Below, piece after piece: positions 34,236 to 42,146 of a stretch of 50,527 nt of DNA. The notes below the pieces were generated by a model. The model was not told the origin of the DNA and did not search any database. It worked only from the letters and a program-made list of their open reading frames with translations. Location of the stretch: the NCBI RefSeq assembly GCF_003432035.1, contig NZ_QOHO01000021.1:1-50527 (forward strand), read 5' to 3'. The stretch comes from Lacrimispora amygdalina (GTDB taxonomy: Bacteria > Bacillota > Clostridia > Lachnospirales > Lachnospiraceae). The position numbers and the translations under genes are program-made. Every line of letters begins with the position of its first letter. Within the stretch, counting starts at the first letter, position 1.

Positions 34236-34661
34236 TTATTCGCTATAACCACCTTCAATGGCTACGCCAGTTATCTTATCTTTTTTCTGCCGGATATGCA
34301 GGAAGAATATGCCGTTACCCGTGGTATCGGAAAAGTCCTCATCATACTCCACCACAAATGCATTTGGGATGGTAATTTTACGTACAATCACCCCTGCGTT
34401 GACTACAGACAGCTCCGCCTTCCGGTAACTGTCCAAGCGTTCCGCCGGTACCAGTGACCATCTGTGCAAGCCGATACTGGGTTCCCCTTCTGCACTGGCG
34501 ATGGACGGAATGATTTTACCCCGTACTTTGATTTCAGTACCCAAATCGGTGCTGCGGGCATTGGAATCCTCGGGAGTAAGTATCTTATACTCCATCTCTT
34601 CGATCTGCTTTTCATTTAATGAAATTTCTTCTGAACTAGTGACCTTTAATCTAAAACCCAT
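34236..34661 (-). CDS. Hcp-like tail-tube protein, copy 2
   Basis: 141 residues, clearly paralogous to the gene just downstream: both have a DSNAR block, a (K/R)WSL(I/V)PAE block, a 'pdAFVv(D/E)Y..(D/N)F' strand and an RQKKDK-x-EGG(F/Y) ending. This copy has an extra charged N-terminal stretch (SSEEISLNEKQIEEMEYKIL). GGAGG stands before the ATG. Two non-identical tube proteins side by side are unusual for a single T6SS and more like eCIS or T4-type devices, where different tube subunits cap or adapt the baseplate. It lies between the sheath gene and copy 1, coupled within one transcript. Confidence 0.6.
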   Translation of the reverse strand: MGFRLKVTSSEEISLNEKQIEEMEYKILTPEDSNARSTDLGTEIKVRGKIIPSIASAEGEPSIGLHRWSLVPAERLDSYRKAELSVVNAGVIVRKITIPNAFVVEYDEDFSDTTGNGIFFLHIRQKKDKITGVAIEGGYSE

Positions 34662-34696
34662 CGTTTCAACCTCCTTTGATTTGCTGTTTTATCGTC

Positions 34697-36874
34697 TTAA
34701 GCCATTTTACCGGCCGTAGAACGCTGTAATTGTATTCTCATATTCCTGGAACTGCCACTGAATACAAACTCAATATCACAGGTACCGTTCGCTTCATCCA
34801 GTGTGTATCTGATATCATCGCCCTTTTGTATAATGGTATTGACGTAATCCTTCTGATTTAGCCATTTACTCATCTGGCTGTTGGGATTTGCGGAGAAAAA
34901 ACTGATGATGTTGTCCTGCTTGTAATCTCCGGTCGCCTGACGGAATATCCGGTTAAAGTATGCTTCCACCTGCGTCTGGTAAATCGGTTCAAAGGCGGTG
35001 CCGTCGGAGGCAAGGCTCCTGGCCTTGTATACCGTGAGCCTGTCCACTGGCAGCCCGTTGTGTTTGGCATTTTCGGAAGCAAAAATGAATCCGAAATTTT
35101 TGTTGTTGATATCTGACTTTACACTACCGGTAAAACCGGTAATTTCCTTTGCCAGCGTTGTCTTCGTCACCAGTGCATTGTTTCCGGCTTCGATATCGTA
35201 GCGTACTCCCGGAAGCTCCGGATGCACGTTTTTTACAAAATGCTCTTTCAGATACTCCGGGCACTGGCAGGCTGCCATAATTCCGGCGCCCACATAAGCC
35301 GCGCTGATATAGACTCCCTCGATCCAAAGCCGCATAATATCTTCTTTCTCTTTGGATAAATACACCTGCTCGCCGTCTGCTACCATAAGAGCTCCTGTGA
35401 TGACACCGGATTTATCTTTCGGCACTACCGTGATATTTGGCAGGCATGGAACCGCATATGCACTGTACGGCTTGTCCATGAGCGGTTCGCAGCGATTGAC
35501 AAAAGTATTGATTCCATCGGTAGCAATACGGTTAAACGTCGTCTCTTCCCGTGTTTCAAAAGAAAAAAATGTTTTAATTCCGTATTCATGTAATACTTTT
35601 AAGAGCTGGCCTAAGGTTTCCATGGTATTCACATCCGCATTCTCTACTTTTTTATTTCCAGTAAAGTATTCCCGGTGTGTTCTGACTCCTGCCGTCCTCG
35701 AAAGACTCAAATTAGGAAATATGCTGAACCAAACGGTATTGTCATAATCGTTTTTACTGTTTACGGTGTTTAAGTATGTAAGCAGGCGGGGCAGATTGTT
35801 ACTTTTCGCAATCATTTCAGGAGCGATATTCATTATCAGCAGGGAAGGGCGCATGCCTTTTCCTTTGACGGTATACTGCTCGAAAAACTCCCGTACTCCC
35901 ATCATTTTCTCAATGAGCGGTTTCACCGTCTTGATAAAATCGTTTTTCATCTCAGTGTATAATTCAAGATAGGCGTTGTGGTTTTCCGTCTCCTTTTGTA
36001 TATCGATTTCTTGCTCTGATGCAGATGTGAGCGGGCAGAATGTGCGAACAACTAATGCTTTTATATAATTCGATGCTTCATCTCCGCTTGCTTCTTCATA
36101 ATCCTTTTCCAACACTTCAATTAATCCTTGGTTACTTGGATTATCCGTAAGCGTAAGCGAAGTCTCATCTACCTTGGGTGCTTCCAATACCTTTAGTTCC
36201 CCATTGTCCCCCATTCGAAGAATACCGGCTGCAATTCTCTCACTTTTACCATCACTCTCCTGACGGCCTAAGAGCAGTCTTGTCTCGCAGTCTTTAATGG
36301 CAATGGGAAACATATTAAACACATTGCCATAATTTACACGTATCTCCCCAACCAGTTCATTTAGCTTGTCTCCCAGATCCCGTTTCTGGGGATCCCCATC
36401 TTCAAGTGCTGCATACTGTGCATTAGAATACTGCAATTCTTTGCGGATCTGAAGAATATCATCCATCTCTTTATTTGGCGTTATCATATCCAGATCACTT
36501 TCATATTCGCAATCTACATTCTTAATACCCAGAGCACGCTTATGATCCACAAGACCCGTAAACATTTTAAAGAAGCTGTTATTCCTGTTTATAGAAATTT
36601 CCGTCACTAGGTTATCAGGTATACCCTCTAACTTGGTAAGAGAATGCCGAACCCTTTTCGTTTTTGAATCGAATACGGAATACACTTTAGGATTAAACTT
36701 ATTCTCGAACTCTTCGTATGATGTTACGAGTAGAGCTTCATTAATTCTCTTTATGTGTTCGTCGGAAAGAGAATCCACCCCCCGCACATCTCCCACAAGT
36801 GTGAGAATATCTGGTTTTTCCGGATTAAAAAAATCAAAAACCATTGTTCGGTTCGTTTGCCGAATATCGGCCAT
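34697..36874 (-). CDS. Putative contractile sheath protein
   Basis: About 725 residues, cytoplasmic, no signal peptide. A charged N-terminal region (EEFENKFNPKVYSVFDSKTK) is followed by a large alpha/beta core (PSLLIMNIAPEMIAKSNNLP; WFSIFPNLSLSRTAGVRTHR; YSAYAVPCLPNITVVPKDKS). A C-terminal part (SFFSANPNSQMSKWLNQKDY, then CDIEFVFSGSSRNMRIQLQR) resembles the interlocking end of sheath subunits. The start is an ATG at 36874 with AAAGGTG upstream; the earlier TTG is rejected. The placement, directly before two tube genes, is that of a sheath in every contractile system. The size would suit a fused TssB-TssC or a gp18 with inserts. Sequence evidence alone is weak. Confidence 0.5.
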   Translation of the reverse strand: MADIRQTNRTMVFDFFNPEKPDILTLVGDVRGVDSLSDEHIKRINEALLVTSYEEFENKFNPKVYSVFDSKTKRVRHSLTKLEGIPDNLVTEISINRNNSFFKMFTGLVDHKRALGIKNVDCEYESDLDMITPNKEMDDILQIRKELQYSNAQYAALEDGDPQKRDLGDKLNELVGEIRVNYGNVFNMFPIAIKDCETRLLLGRQESDGKSERIAAGILRMGDNGELKVLEAPKVDETSLTLTDNPSNQGLIEVLEKDYEEASGDEASNYIKALVVRTFCPLTSASEQEIDIQKETENHNAYLELYTEMKNDFIKTVKPLIEKMMGVREFFEQYTVKGKGMRPSLLIMNIAPEMIAKSNNLPRLLTYLNTVNSKNDYDNTVWFSIFPNLSLSRTAGVRTHREYFTGNKKVENADVNTMETLGQLLKVLHEYGIKTFFSFETREETTFNRIATDGINTFVNRCEPLMDKPYSAYAVPCLPNITVVPKDKSGVITGALMVADGEQVYLSKEKEDIMRLWIEGVYISAAYVGAGIMAACQCPEYLKEHFVKNVHPELPGVRYDIEAGNNALVTKTTLAKEITGFTGSVKSDINNKNFGFIFASENAKHNGLPVDRLTVYKARSLASDGTAFEPIYQTQVEAYFNRIFRQATGDYKQDNIISFFSANPNSQMSKWLNQKDYVNTIIQKGDDIRYTLDEANGTCDIEFVFSGSSRNMRIQLQRSTAGKMA

Positions 36875-36898
36875 ATGCAATCACACACCTTTCATTCT

Positions 36899-38779
36899 TT
36901 AGTTTTTTGAAGTTATATCTTGATCAAGCATGTATGTATGTCTTGTTTCTTCCTTCCGATCACCTTCTTTCACATTTCTGTAATATATCTCGATTTCATC
37001 CACGTCCTGCTCAAAAACAATGTAGAACTTCTGCCCATAAGAGAGCTTGGCGTGTCTGCCCGATACTATTTCACTTCCAGAAAAAAGAATCTTGGCTTTT
37101 GAGCTATTTTTAATCAACAAGGTTTTTTCTGGACCTACATAAAACCATATCTTCTCTGCACCGGCAAAAGGAAGCCGGATATTACTGACTGAGAGAATCT
37201 CTGAAAGATTTATCCGCTTCTGGTTGCCAAGGCGGCTTAAGTAAAAGGTGAATGGCGGGATCTCGTAATCTCCTCCTTTCGCCCAGACGATATACACATC
37301 CAATTTACCGGAGAAGCCATAATCATAATGAATCTCACTGTGAAGTTCGCCGCTTATCTGTTTTTTTCGTTTTCGAACAAACACAAACACAAGAATCGCG
37401 ATCAGGATGATGCAACCACCAGTTATCGCAGCAGCTTTTTCTGTAAATCTTGATGGTTCCGGTACTGGGCGGATATCGTCTATTTGTACTTTGGCCGTTG
37501 GCAGTTCAGGAACAATGCCATCATGTTTTATATCCAGAGTGAGATGGTATTGTCCGAATTCCACCGGCGTAATGACAGCCGCTAACTTATGATCGTCATT
37601 CATTTTAAGGTCCAAAGAAATCCCTTTTTCCTCACCTGGAACTGTCAGTAATGCATTACATGAAAAATACTTAAGAAAATCGTCTTCTAATATGCTTTTG
37701 CCGGATACCGTGTCCACGATATCCGCTATCAGGGTTGTTTTTTGTATAAACTCCTTTTTACCGGACTGCTCCACTTCACTGTTTGCTGTAACGGTCACAT
37801 TCAAAGTGTAATCAACAATCAAATATACCTTTACAGCCTTGCTGTTACCCTGGTCAACGGAAATCTGCAGGCCAGCTTTATCAGGCCGGCTTAAATCAAC
37901 CATGGAGTAGGACCGGTTACTTTCCGTAGCTATCGTTCCTGGGTGGCTGACCTGTATCCCTTTAACAGGGGTGGTCGATGAAAACAGGATTCTCGCCCGG
38001 TTCACATGTTCCGTAGGCAACACAATCTCCATTGTCTGCTGCCCACCAATGGTATTAATTCCGGTAATCTCAGAGCGGTTATATTGGAAAGAGGAAAAAT
38101 AGATTGATTCTATACATTCGGTAAATCGATTTGAATTTTCAATCCGAAGAAGCTGTCCGCCGGTCTCGGATGACAAAGCCTCTATCTCTGTAATGGTGGA
38201 ATCCGATTTAGGTGCCTGACGAAGCAATATGGTATCAATAACAATTCCTTGTTCTTTGGCCTCCTGAGTAGAGTCCTTAACGATTTTGACATGCTGCTCA
38301 TAATCAGCAGCAGTTGCAGCTTTTCCCAAATATAGTCCACCATCTGTAATATCAGATATCAGTATAATTTTTCTCTTTGTCGTATTTTCCTTGCTGTCTT
38401 TTAGTAGAAAGACTGCTTTTTGAATTCCAACCGCAAGATTCGTGTTTCCTGAATATGATAGGTGTTCTATTTCCGATTTAATGCGTTGTTTCTCATTCAT
38501 ATCCGAAACATCAATTAAATCGGAGGCAAAAACAATTTCTCCATTGACGGTGACAAGTGCAAATCGTCCTTTCTCTGGAATGAGGTCCACTGTAAGCTTA
38601 AGAGCTTCCTTTAAATACTGTTCTTTATCCGCAGTGTTCATGGAATTGCTAATGTCTGCAACAAGTACAATATCTGCCGGACTATCCCTTTGTGACATAT
38701 CTGCCGCCTGTACAGGTAGAACAAGGGTACTGCAGAGAAATATTAAAAAGGCTAATCCGAGCGGTATAATCTTTTTCAT
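36899..38779 (-). CDS. Membrane VWA-domain protein with C-terminal FHA-like domain
   Basis: About 626 residues. A signal peptide (IIPLGLAFLIFLCSTLVLPV, cleavage near QAADMS) leads to an extracellular VWA domain whose MIDAS Asp42-x-Ser44-x-Ser46 lies in VADISNSMN. A TNLAVGIQ Thr loop and DITDGG (second Asp) follow. A beta-sandwich stretch and one membrane helix (ITGGCIILIAILVFVFVRKR, about 470-490) come next. The cytoplasmic end has an FHA-like run (KILFSGSEIVSGRHAKLSYG). GGGGGG precedes the ATG at 38779. The layout resembles a ternary VWA/FHA/PP2C signalling unit that spans the membrane and could sense outside contact. It is the promoter-proximal gene, so it is probably made early. Confidence 0.8.
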   Translation of the reverse strand: MKKIIPLGLAFLIFLCSTLVLPVQAADMSQRDSPADIVLVADISNSMNTADKEQYLKEALKLTVDLIPEKGRFALVTVNGEIVFASDLIDVSDMNEKQRIKSEIEHLSYSGNTNLAVGIQKAVFLLKDSKENTTKRKIILISDITDGGLYLGKAATAADYEQHVKIVKDSTQEAKEQGIVIDTILLRQAPKSDSTITEIEALSSETGGQLLRIENSNRFTECIESIYFSSFQYNRSEITGINTIGGQQTMEIVLPTEHVNRARILFSSTTPVKGIQVSHPGTIATESNRSYSMVDLSRPDKAGLQISVDQGNSKAVKVYLIVDYTLNVTVTANSEVEQSGKKEFIQKTTLIADIVDTVSGKSILEDDFLKYFSCNALLTVPGEEKGISLDLKMNDDHKLAAVITPVEFGQYHLTLDIKHDGIVPELPTAKVQIDDIRPVPEPSRFTEKAAAITGGCIILIAILVFVFVRKRKKQISGELHSEIHYDYGFSGKLDVYIVWAKGGDYEIPPFTFYLSRLGNQKRINLSEILSVSNIRLPFAGAEKIWFYVGPEKTLLIKNSSKAKILFSGSEIVSGRHAKLSYGQKFYIVFEQDVDEIEIYYRNVKEGDRKEETRHTYMLDQDITSKN

Positions 38780-38824
38780 TGATTTCCCCCCTTCTGAACT
38801 CACTCGACTTTTAACTAAAACAGA

Positions 38825-38853
38825 ACTATAATTTAGTGATTTTTAATTGGTAA
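38825..38853 (-). promoter_or_regulatory. Promoter of the injection-system operon
   Basis: On the minus strand TTACCA (38848-38853) and TATAGT (38825-38830) are separated by 17 bases, the only good pair upstream of the VWA gene. The operon from 38779 to about 18150 contains no other obvious strong promoter, so this one could drive the whole ~20 kb transcript. Confidence 0.55.
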
Positions 38854-39036
38854 TATTTATCATTATTACAATGAATTTACTCTGAGAATTTCTTTAGTTT
38901 TTGAGCCATGTTCCTAATTTACTTTTTTTGCTCCAAATAATAGGTATTTATTCACACTCATGGAGCCGGAAAACAGCCTCGTGAAGCTCTGACTCCATGT
39001 CTCCTTTAACAGCGTCCAGCTTTATTGAAAAAGTAA

Positions 39037-39080
39037 AATCCTCCTCAGATGCTGTCGTCTTTTACGCATCTAGGAGGATT
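39037..39080. terminator. Bidirectional Rho-independent terminator
   Basis: AATCCTCCT-C-AGATGC (39037-39052) pairs with GCATCTAGGAGGATT (39066-39080) with one bulged base and a 13-base loop. On the minus strand it is followed by TTTTACTTTTT and on the plus strand by CATTTTTT, so it can end transcription both ways. It separates the 39,119 gene from the injection-system promoter. The rest of the 38,780-39,118 gap holds no gene that I can see. Confidence 0.8.
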
Positions 39081-39118
39081 CATTTTTTACTTTTATTCAC
39101 ACAATTTGCGATTCACGC

Positions 39119-39769
39119 TCAGACTATGCTGTCAGTTCTTATGACAATCTCCTTCAGCATACGAATCAGTTCCAGGGCACTTCGAAATCCCACGTAGTTT
39201 TTGTTCGTCAACTTGCCCATCACTCTTCCCTGTATGCTTGCATTCAGACGGTACTCGATTTTTATTGTCAGTGTGCTTTTTGCCCGAATGGCTCGGGTAC
39301 TGAGCGCCTTCATATCCTGTAATTGAATTTTTGCCTTGACCGGCACTTTGTTTTTTCCCTTCGTCCTGTATGCATATTGTTCCGCCATCCTCTTATTAAG
39401 AAACCTGGGTTCCATTGATGGCTGGGGACTCCCAATCCAGTCGCATATTTCATCTAATTTAAGAACCAAATCCCCGAGGCTGGAAAAACAGACCGGCCTA
39501 TCAATGTAACAGTTAAGAATTTCACCATACAAATCTTCCCCCTTTTTCCCGTAAAAACAAATAAGCATTGTACTGACACGGTCCGTTGCAGTTATACTGT
39601 GGCAGAGGTTCCGTGTTTCCTCGACTTTTATCATACGTTTCCCATCCTCTATTTCTAAACACTCCCTTATTGGGGAAGGGAAGATCGCAGGATTACATTT
39701 TCCCCCTCTATAAAGTTGATACTGTTTAGATTCTGGGGGTTCCTTTATCCATTTACCGCTGCCCTCCAC
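39119..39769 (-). CDS. Uncharacterised protein
   Basis: 216 residues, no signal peptide or membrane helix. It has a two-part look: an alpha/beta first half (IRECLEIEDGKRMIKVEETR; STMLICFYGKKGEDLYGEI; DLVLKLDEICDWIG) and a basic, beta-rich second half (KVPVKAKIQLQDMKALSTRA; GKLTNKNYVGFRSALELIRM). I do not recognise a family. The start is uncertain: the best codon is GTG at 39769, without a strong ribosome site, and the frame is open to about 39,804, so translation may begin at a rare codon coupled to the end of the preceding small gene. It precedes a terminator. Confidence 0.55.
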   Translation of the reverse strand: MEGSGKWIKEPPESKQYQLYRGGKCNPAIFPSPIRECLEIEDGKRMIKVEETRNLCHSITATDRVSTMLICFYGKKGEDLYGEILNCYIDRPVCFSSLGDLVLKLDEICDWIGSPQPSMEPRFLNKRMAEQYAYRTKGKNKVPVKAKIQLQDMKALSTRAIRAKSTLTIKIEYRLNASIQGRVMGKLTNKNYVGFRSALELIRMLKEIVIRTDSIV

Positions 39770-39791
39770 ATAATACCCATCAGGAGTTACT

Positions 39792-40061
39792 TCAATGCCA
39801 CCACCGGCGCAGCGTCCTTTTTATTCTTAAAAGCAGACCAGCCTGCGACTCTTGTGTTTTTTCGCTGAAATCTTCCTTCGACAATACCCGAATCGGATAA
39901 CGCTTTGCGATTTCCGTTGCCTTTTCTTCGCAGCCCGCGTCTTCCACCGGTACCAAGACGGGATAACAGCCCTTAATTTCCTGCAGGACATATCTTTTCT
40001 TATTGTCTGGATTGTTGATACATTCATACACTCCGTTTTTAGATCGTAAAATGTCTGCCAT
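39792..40061 (-). CDS. Small uncharacterised protein
   Basis: 89 residues. Short beta strands (GVYECINNPDNKKRYVLQEI; GCYPVLVPVEDAG) and a helix (CEEKATEIAKRYPIRVLSKE), then a basic, Trp-containing tail (RIKRTLRRWWH). Three in-frame ATGs are possible (40082, 40070 and 40061); the one at 40061 has GGTGGG at usable spacing. The one at 40082 overlaps an upstream stop (TGATG), suggesting translational coupling to a small upstream reading frame. No family is recognised. It forms a pair with the gene at 39,119. Confidence 0.55.
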   Translation of the reverse strand: MADILRSKNGVYECINNPDNKKRYVLQEIKGCYPVLVPVEDAGCEEKATEIAKRYPIRVLSKEDFSEKTQESQAGLLLRIKRTLRRWWH

Positions 40062-40081
40062 CCTTTCCATCCCACCTTCCA

Positions 40082-40171
40082 TCAGTTTGTGTAGGTATCA
40101 GGATTTGCGGCGCACTTGAAACCAGACAGATCCGTCACTACATCGTCCTTTGCAAATTCAATCCCGATTGC
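40082..40171 (-). other. Short coding-like frame upstream of the 89-residue gene
   Basis: A frame of 29 codons (about AIGIEFAKDDVVTDLSGFKC to PDTYTN) stops at 40082 in a TGATG overlap. An internal GTG preceded by AAAGGA at seven bases could start an 18-residue peptide, TDLSGFKCAANPDTYTN after the first residue. It is either a small peptide gene or the 3' remnant of a lost gene. The composition looks protein-like, but no family is known to me. Confidence 0.3.
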
Positions 40172-40282
40172 TCAGAAACTATAAGCAACGTACCAAATTT
40201 CAGCCTAAACAAATTAAAAATGTCATAAAACCCCGTTTTAATGTCATAAGCCCGTATTTCAATGCCGTATTATTGACTTCCA

Positions 40283-40585
40283 CTATTTCTGAACAGGGCA
40301 ATGCTGTGAGTGTTTTTGTACCGTTTCAGCGCTATGCAGGATCGCCGTAACAATATTTGCCTGCGTCTGTGCGGCCATGCCCGCAAAACGCGCATGGACA
40401 TCTTCGCTCATACAGGTCACATGCATAGACGGCAGTTCTTTCATCGCCAGCTCTTTTACAAGGGCACGGCACTCACTGCAACAGCACATGTCCACAAGAT
40501 GCATCAGATGATCCAATTTTTCTTCCACCAGTTCATTCATTACATTCCTGGGAACAAACGGACTATTGTTATATACTTGATACAT
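40283..40585 (-). CDS. comFB: ComFB-like protein (late competence development family)
   Basis: 100 residues. The ComFB pattern is visible: FVPRNVMNELVEEKLDHLMH, then the Cys cluster MCCCSECRALVKELAMKEL followed by LPSMHVTC. The Cys residues probably bind zinc. AAGGAG precedes the ATG. ComFB homologues are part of the late competence comF operon in Bacillus and occur widely as lone genes; in some groups related proteins bind nucleotide second messengers. No comFA or comFC neighbours are present. It sits between an Rrf2 regulator and unknown genes, so a role in DNA uptake is not supported by context. The family call is good; the function is open. Confidence 0.85.
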   Translation of the reverse strand: MYQVYNNSPFVPRNVMNELVEEKLDHLMHLVDMCCCSECRALVKELAMKELPSMHVTCMSEDVHARFAGMAAQTQANIVTAILHSAETVQKHSQHCPVQK

Positions 40586-40667
40586 TACTGCTCCTTCCTG
40601 TCTGAACCATCAGACTTGGGTGACCATATTTTTTCTAACAGCTAACATGATGTCTGCACCGCATTTA

Positions 40668-41087
40668 TCATGTATCCATCCCTGATAGTTTGCTGATCCG
40701 CTGGCTTTTCAGGAATTCAATCATCTGATTCTGGAGCGTTTGAAAAGACTGGTGAACCGGGCAATGGTTCTGTTCATCGATGTTATACCGGCTGCAATAG
40801 TGGTCGTCTTCTAAGCAGCGGTTGATTTGGATTTTGCCTTCAATCGCTAAAATGATGTCGTACAAGGTAATGTCGAAAGGGCTTATTGCCAGGCGATACC
40901 CGCCAAAAGGTCCCTGCACAGACTCAATAAAGCCAGCCGCCTTAAGCTTTGCAGTTACCTTAATCATGTACGAATAGGTCATACAAAGTTTTTCCGCCAT
41001 CTCCCTTGAACCGCACACCTGTCCGGGATGCTGAGCCAGGTAGAGTACGACCCGGATTGCGTAGTCAGTTGTAATCTGAAATTTCAT
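40668..41087 (-). CDS. Rrf2-family transcriptional regulator
   Basis: 139 residues. A winged helix is evident: KFQITTDYAIRVVLYLAQHP, then the recognition helix region REMAEKLCMTYSYMIKVTAK and wing GPFGGYRLAI. Three Cys residues in the C-terminal loop (NRCLEDDHYCSRYNIDEQNHC) match the Fe-S cluster loop of IscR/NsrR-type members, so it may sense iron, NO or redox state. AAGGAG precedes the ATG. An inverted repeat AGTCC-N10-GGACT (41122-41141) in the leader is a candidate autoregulatory site. It may control comFB and nearby genes. Confidence 0.92.
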   Translation of the reverse strand: MKFQITTDYAIRVVLYLAQHPGQVCGSREMAEKLCMTYSYMIKVTAKLKAAGFIESVQGPFGGYRLAISPFDITLYDIILAIEGKIQINRCLEDDHYCSRYNIDEQNHCPVHQSFQTLQNQMIEFLKSQRISKLSGMDT

Positions 41088-41121
41088 ATTTATATGTACT
41101 CCTTCGTAATGCTTGCGATGG

Positions 41122-41141
41122 AGTCCCTTCTAATTAGGACT
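41122..41141. promoter_or_regulatory. Inverted repeat upstream of the Rrf2 gene
   Basis: AGTCC (41122-41126) and GGACT (41137-41141) are separated by ten bases, about 35 bases upstream of the Rrf2 start. Size and location fit an operator for an autoregulated winged-helix protein. Short arms make chance possible. Confidence 0.3.
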
Positions 41142-41268
41142 TTTATTTTAAAAGTTAAATAAAACATATAACCCGCCGTCGCATACATAAATGCTATAAA
41201 CCCGGCTTTTCGTGTCATGAACCGGTTTGATATTTGGCCTGATACATTCCAGAAAATGCGATATGTAT

Positions 41269-41300
41269 GCTCCGCCGAAGGGGTGTCCCCTCCGGCAGCA
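41269..41300 (-). terminator. Hairpin after the second sortase gene
   Basis: On the minus strand GCTGCCGGAGGGG-ACA-CCCCTTCGGCGGAGC folds into a stem of about 12 pairs with a 3-base loop directly after the sortase stop. No T tract follows, so its strength as a terminator is uncertain. It lies at the end of the pilus operon. The rest of the 41,088-41,300 gap holds the Rrf2 leader. Confidence 0.55.
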
Positions 41301-42146
41301 TCATGGCTCCGACGTTTCCGCCGCCACTCCGTATTCCGGCCGCAGAAGCCCGAGAACGACATATCTCGCATCGTTAAACTCATAGGAACATGTTGAAAAA
41401 ACAATGACCCGGTCGCCCTCCGCACGGGAAAGGCCGCTATCAAAGGTGGTATTGTATGCGGCATAGGAAAGCAGGGCGTCCAGATTCGTCTCAAACATGA
41501 AGGCGCGGTCCCGCCATTCTCCAGCGCCGATCACACAACCGTACATCAGGTCAACCCGGTAATTTTCCTCCTGCGTGTACAGGTACATAGATGGGTGCTG
41601 CTCAAAATACGCCTGCTTCTTGTAGCCGGTAAGGGAGCCGAACATCTTTCCGTTCTTCATGTTGTGCCCATAGATGATGCTTAAGTTTCCGCTGAAATCG
41701 GCCGGGCCGTTGAAGTCCAGGAACAGGGAGCCGTTGGCGTTGTACGTGCCGTCAGGCAGATGGTGGAGATACCAGTCATAATCGTCCGCACGCATGACGG
41801 GATAGTTAATGGGGGTATCCGGGCAGTACAGCCAGGCAGCGGCATCAATGCCTGCCTTCCACAGCGCGTCAAAGTCGATAAAAAGGGCGGGAGCCTCCGC
41901 CTGCGGCTCTTGTGGGAGGTTGCTGTCAGCTTCAGCCCCGTCCGCCGCATTTTCCGGCTGGCGCACCAGATCTTGCAGCCGCTCGTAGCTTTGATCGCCC
42001 TGCACATACATCTGCCGCGCTTCCCACAGCCTGTATCCCGACCAGGCAATTACACATAGGGCTGCAAGGAGCAGAAACCAAAGAGCCGGCTTTATCAGCC
42101 GGTTCTTTCTCGCCGCCGAAGAATACCCGTTAGTTTGCATCGGCAT
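41301..42146 (-). CDS. Class B sortase (second copy)
   Basis: 281 residues. One N-terminal membrane helix (ALWFLLLAALCVIAWSGYRL) and a sortase B fold: WLYCPDTPINYPVMRADDYD, NGSLFLDFNGPADFSGNLSI, the catalytic His in IIYGHNMKNGKMFG, the Cys in FSTCSYEF and an Arg in NDARYVVLGL. A long acidic Gln/Glu/Ala linker (about 60-90) separates helix from catalytic part. It overlaps the preceding pilin gene by 17 bases. In FCT-like islands class B sortases polymerise pilins. This second sortase, last in the operon, may attach the basal pilin to the wall. The role split between the two sortases is inferred. Confidence 0.9.
   Translation of the reverse strand: MPMQTNGYSSAARKNRLIKPALWFLLLAALCVIAWSGYRLWEARQMYVQGDQSYERLQDLVRQPENAADGAEADSNLPQEPQAEAPALFIDFDALWKAGIDAAAWLYCPDTPINYPVMRADDYDWYLHHLPDGTYNANGSLFLDFNGPADFSGNLSIIYGHNMKNGKMFGSLTGYKKQAYFEQHPSMYLYTQEENYRVDLMYGCVIGAGEWRDRAFMFETNLDALLSYAAYNTTFDSGLSRAEGDRVIVFSTCSYEFNDARYVVLGLLRPEYGVAAETSEP

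Noticed and set aside
38961-39000. Weak inverted repeat CATGGAG...CTCCATG
   Set aside because: Long loop and no T tract; the nearby 39,037-39,080 hairpin is the convincing terminator.
41090-41494. Minus-strand 134-codon frame across the sortase end and Rrf2 leader
   Set aside because: Half of it is a shadow of the sortase gene and it spans a stable hairpin; the rest has no ribosome site or recognised motif.
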